The notes under the pieces are model-generated. The model was given only the letters and a program-made list of their open reading frames with translations. It made no database searches and had not been told where the DNA came from. A stretch of 17,129 bases of DNA from Parapedobacter sp964613725. Its GTDB lineage: Bacteria > Bacteroidota > Bacteroidia > Sphingobacteriales > Sphingobacteriaceae. Shown here piece after piece: positions 14,552 to 17,129 of the stretch (positions are counted from its first letter, which is position 1; each line of letters opens with the position of its first letter). The position numbers and the translations under genes were made by a program. Location: positions 1 through 17,129 of the forward strand of contig CAZTJY010000090.1 of NCBI GenBank assembly GCA_964613725.1. The letters run 5' to 3'.

Positions 14552-16975
14552 ATGAGACTGAGATTGTTTATTTTGCTGTACGTGCTGTCTTTCAGTACGG
14601 TTAATTTTGCCCAACCGTTACGTTCAGATATCGAAGCAGAACCGTTGTTCCATCCAGGTGCATCGGCTGCCGAACCGAATATTGAGCTTGCCAAGCTGTG
14701 GTGGCCCGACCAGCGTAATATCTGGACTCCCATCGGCTGGAAAGACCATTATTTCCGGTTCAATGTGCTGTATAACGGAACAATAATCGTGGAGCCGGCG
14801 CCGCACTGGGCACCGATGCGCGTGAACTCCAGGAAATACCTCGGGCAGGATTTTATGTTGTCCTTTTTTCCTTTGCCATCGGCTACCCCGCCGTCATTGC
14901 CCAAAGAGGTCACGTCTTTATGGCGTATTGATGGCGGGCGCGGCATTCAGGGCTGGCGGAAAGATACCGAAACCCCCGTCCTTTACACCGATTTCCCGCT
15001 GCAGGAGGGGATTGTTGTCCGGCAGGAAATCTTTGCCAACGTTAAAGGCAGTAAGGACGTCGAAACGGGTATTGAGCCTTTGTATGCATGGGTTCGGCTT
15101 TCGGTGACCAAGGTAGATCACAGCCGTTTTACTGGCGTAATCCCGGTAGCCACCCAATTGAGCAGGGTGTATTATATCCATTCGCAGCGCTATCTTCAGG
15201 AGGACGGGATTACGATCGACATCAACCCGGAGCTGGCACCTTACCCGAACGAACTGTCGTTGGCGAATTTCAGCGAAGGCGAACAACAAGGCTACCGCGT
15301 CATGGAGCCCGATGGCAAGGTGCGGCTGGCGATATTGCCCACCTCGCAAGACCGAAACATCACCCTAAGTCCGATAGACTCAGGAATGTATAACCTAAGG
15401 ATAGATTTAAATGCCGAAGTAGGCGATCACGTCGATGTGCTGATTCCCATGCTGCCCGAAGAGCGGGCCGAAATTGATAGCCAGCAGGCGCTTGGCTTTG
15501 AAGGCGCGTTGGCAGCAGCAGAACCTTATTGGCAACAGAAGCCGGCTTCGGCAGCTAACATACACGTGCCCGAGGAGTATATAAACCGATGGCTTTCCCA
15601 TAGCATCAAGTTTGCTGAAATCATTGCAGAAAAGGATTATGTGAATGGTGAATACACATTTTTATCCGGCTCTTGGGGCTATGATAATTTATGGAGTACG
15701 CCGACTTCCATGACCAGCCACATGTTTCTGAGCCTGTTGGGGTATCATGAATCCGTAGGACGGCACTTGGAGTTGTTCCGCAAGAACCAAGGTACAGTCA
15801 AGCCTCCGGGGCCAGCTTATGACCTGCACCCCGGCTATTATAGCACACCGAAAACCTTGACCGCATTCGACTGGCTGACCGATCACGGTGCTATCCTGCA
15901 TCAGGCCAGCACGCATGCCCTGCTATCCAGAGACCCGGTATTCATCGCTAACTGGACGGAGTCGATTGTGAAAGCGTGCGATTTCATTAAGGATATGAGT
16001 GCTAAGACGGATTTCGAAGGCGTAAAGGGGCTATTGCCACCAGCGGTAGCTACCGATGAGTTATTTCCGATCCAAGCGGTATGGAACATAGCATGGAATT
16101 TCAAAGGCCTCCATACGGCAGTAAAGTTCCTTCAGGCTATCGAACATCCAAGAGCTGATGAGTTTTCGGATTTTGAAGCAAATTTTAAATCGACTTTTGT
16201 CGCGGAATACCGTAAACTTGTTGAAAAAGGCGAAACGTGGATCGATAACAACGGGAACGTACGGCCGAAACCGCCTACGAACCTTACGTTGGAACCTACT
16301 CCGCAGCACCCATTTACCGATGCCTTTTACTTGGACACCGGTCCGATGGTATTGGTGTGGGCGGGCTTGATGGATGCCGACGATCCGATTATGCGATCGG
16401 TGGTGGATTTCTTCCGTCACGGACCTAACCACAACTTTTACAGCACGCGGTTTAACCCGCTTTCGCGGCCTTTCCTAAATCGGGAGATATCTACTTGTGA
16501 GCCCTGTTACAGTTGGAACGTTTTCCACTCCTGGCAGCTGAATGATCGGAAACATTTTCTGGAAGGCCTTTACAGCTTACTCGTGGGGGCCACTTCCCAG
16601 CAAACATTTATATCATGTGAGCATCGGCATGGCATCCAAGGGACGTTATTCGCCACACCTTTGGCCTTTACCATGATGCGCCTGGCGGTGATCGATGACG
16701 AGATCGAAGACCATGCACTTCATTTGCTTCGTCTCTGTCCGGATGCATGGCTATCCTCAGCAGAAGAGATGGTGTTTGAAAACATGCCTACCAAGTATGG
16801 TGTAGTCGATCTGAAAGCCCGCGTGTCTGAAGACAATAAAACGCTTCATGTGACTTTTCATGGTAACTGGGTTAAGCAGCCGGAGAAAGTAAGCCTCCAT
16901 ATCCCAGCAGGAAAGTTCAACAAAATCATCGTGAACGGGAAGAAATATAAACCGGTCAATACCCTTATACTTTAA
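14552..16975 (+). CDS. Secreted six-hairpin (alpha/alpha)6 glycosidase-like protein, family unassigned
   Basis: An N-terminal signal peptide (residues 1-20, ending NFA before Gln21) directs this 807-residue protein to the periplasm or outside. Residues of about 45-300 are predicted beta-rich, with WWPDQRNIWTPIGWKDHYFRFNV at the beginning (shown as WWPDQRN and GWKDHYFRF). Residues of about 340-730 are helical and contain aromatic-rich turns: GSWGYDNLWSTPTSMTSH (373-390), NPLSRPFLNREISTCEPCYSW (two parts, 635-655) and CEHRHGIQGT (689-698). A short beta tail follows. This layout, a beta-sandwich then an (alpha/alpha)6 barrel, is that of six-hairpin glycosidases and polysaccharide lyases. I cannot place it in a numbered GH family or name catalytic acids with confidence; D378 and E649 are only candidates. 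The 79-base upstream gap holds a GAGGA site. Confidence 0.72.
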   Translation: MRLRLFILLYVLSFSTVNFAQPLRSDIEAEPLFHPGASAAEPNIELAKLWWPDQRNIWTPIGWKDHYFRFNVLYNGTIIVEPAPHWAPMRVNSRKYLGQDFMLSFFPLPSATPPSLPKEVTSLWRIDGGRGIQGWRKDTETPVLYTDFPLQEGIVVRQEIFANVKGSKDVETGIEPLYAWVRLSVTKVDHSRFTGVIPVATQLSRVYYIHSQRYLQEDGITIDINPELAPYPNELSLANFSEGEQQGYRVMEPDGKVRLAILPTSQDRNITLSPIDSGMYNLRIDLNAEVGDHVDVLIPMLPEERAEIDSQQALGFEGALAAAEPYWQQKPASAANIHVPEEYINRWLSHSIKFAEIIAEKDYVNGEYTFLSGSWGYDNLWSTPTSMTSHMFLSLLGYHESVGRHLELFRKNQGTVKPPGPAYDLHPGYYSTPKTLTAFDWLTDHGAILHQASTHALLSRDPVFIANWTESIVKACDFIKDMSAKTDFEGVKGLLPPAVATDELFPIQAVWNIAWNFKGLHTAVKFLQAIEHPRADEFSDFEANFKSTFVAEYRKLVEKGETWIDNNGNVRPKPPTNLTLEPTPQHPFTDAFYLDTGPMVLVWAGLMDADDPIMRSVVDFFRHGPNHNFYSTRFNPLSRPFLNREISTCEPCYSWNVFHSWQLNDRKHFLEGLYSLLVGATSQQTFISCEHRHGIQGTLFATPLAFTMMRLAVIDDEIEDHALHLLRLCPDAWLSSAEEMVFENMPTKYGVVDLKARVSEDNKTLHVTFHGNWVKQPEKVSLHIPAGKFNKIIVNGKKYKPVNTLIL

Positions 16976-16990
16976 CATAGCCTACGCTTT

Positions 16991-17129
16991 ATGAATGACG
17001 ATCATACTTCTCCTTCTAGAAGGAGGTTTCTACGCCATGCAATCGGTGCCACCGCTGCTTCGGCGCTGTTGCCGGGCTATACCCTTGCTGGGGCACCGAT
17101 AGCCGGACCGGAGGCGGGTTCGTGGGGCG
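16991..17129 (+). CDS. 5' end of a Tat-exported protein, cut by the window edge
   Basis: ATG 16991 begins a reading frame open to the right edge (46 codons visible). The product starts MNDDHTSPSRRRFLRHAIG and continues with a hydrophobic Ala-rich stretch ending near LAGAP. SRRRFLR matches the twin-arginine consensus SRRxFLK, so a folded, often cofactor-containing protein is exported to the periplasm. In Bacteroidota sugar loci such a leader commonly belongs to Gfo/Idh/MocA oxidoreductases, sugar-phosphate-isomerase/epimerase-like proteins or hydrolases, but nothing of the mature domain is visible, so no function is assigned. It lies 15 bases after the six-hairpin gene stop and is probably in the same operon. 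No clear Shine-Dalgarno sequence precedes the ATG. Confidence 0.8.
   Translation, partial: MNDDHTSPSRRRFLRHAIGATAASALLPGYTLAGAPIAGPEAGSWG
17010..17025. repeat. 16-bp perfect palindrome in the Tat leader region
   Basis: CTCCTTCTAGAAGGAG is its own reverse complement, with no spacer. It covers the codons just before and across the twin arginines. It also contains most of an AAGGAGG sequence (17020-17026 region) complementary to the 16S rRNA 3' end. It may be coincidental within coding DNA or may bind a dimeric regulator. Confidence 0.8.

Noticed and set aside
1..17129. CRISPR arrays, insertion sequences, tRNA or rRNA genes, phage genes.
   Set aside because: No repeat-spacer pattern, transposase, integrase or RNA gene structure was seen; the window is filled with co-directional metabolic genes.

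Overview
All recognisable genes in this window are on the + strand: 13 genes, the first cut by the left edge and the last by the right edge. The gene set is typical of Bacteroidota. It includes a SusC/SusD pair, lipoproteins with short lipoboxes, start sites with little or no Shine-Dalgarno sequence, and a candidate TAnnTTTG promoter. The roughly balanced base composition and the mix of SusCD, SSS symporter and sugar-acid enzymes suggest the Sphingobacteriaceae or a relative, but genus cannot be read from this sequence.

Block A (1-6778) holds seven closely spaced genes that look cytoplasmic or inner-membrane. In order they are: an enolase-superfamily sugar-acid dehydratase-like protein (5' end missing), an UlaG-like metallo-beta-lactamase-fold hydrolase, an RraA/HMG-aldolase-like protein, a PIG-L/LmbE zinc deacetylase, an SSS-family sodium/solute symporter, a CBM9-like protein whose ATG overlaps the symporter stop codon, and a short protein related to the catalytic domain of neutral ceramidase. 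A 210-base gap (6779-6988) with a candidate promoter follows. It is the longest non-coding stretch in the window.

Block B (6989-17129) is a glycan-uptake operon of the polysaccharide-utilisation type. It encodes a SusC TonB-dependent transporter, a SusD lipoprotein, a DUF1735 lipoprotein fused to a tachylectin-like propeller, a lipoprotein with a DUF2233/NAGPA (phosphodiester glycosidase) fold, a secreted protein that looks like a six-hairpin (alpha/alpha)6 glycosidase, and the first 46 codons of a protein with a twin-arginine signal.

My working model is an inference. Block B binds and imports an oligosaccharide or glycoconjugate. The NAGPA-like, six-hairpin and Tat-exported proteins process it. 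The symporter brings a small product into the cytoplasm. The PIG-L and ceramidase-like proteins may remove N-acyl groups or other substituents. A lactonase (UlaG-like), acid dehydratase (enolase superfamily) and retro-aldolase (RraA-like) could then form a non-phosphorylative sugar-acid pathway ending in pyruvate plus an aldehyde. The substrate is not identifiable from sequence. The features most worth a second look are the sugar-acid trio inside a SusCD locus, the altered signature residues in the NAGPA-like and ceramidase-like proteins, the unassigned six-hairpin protein, and the DUF1735-tachylectin fusion.
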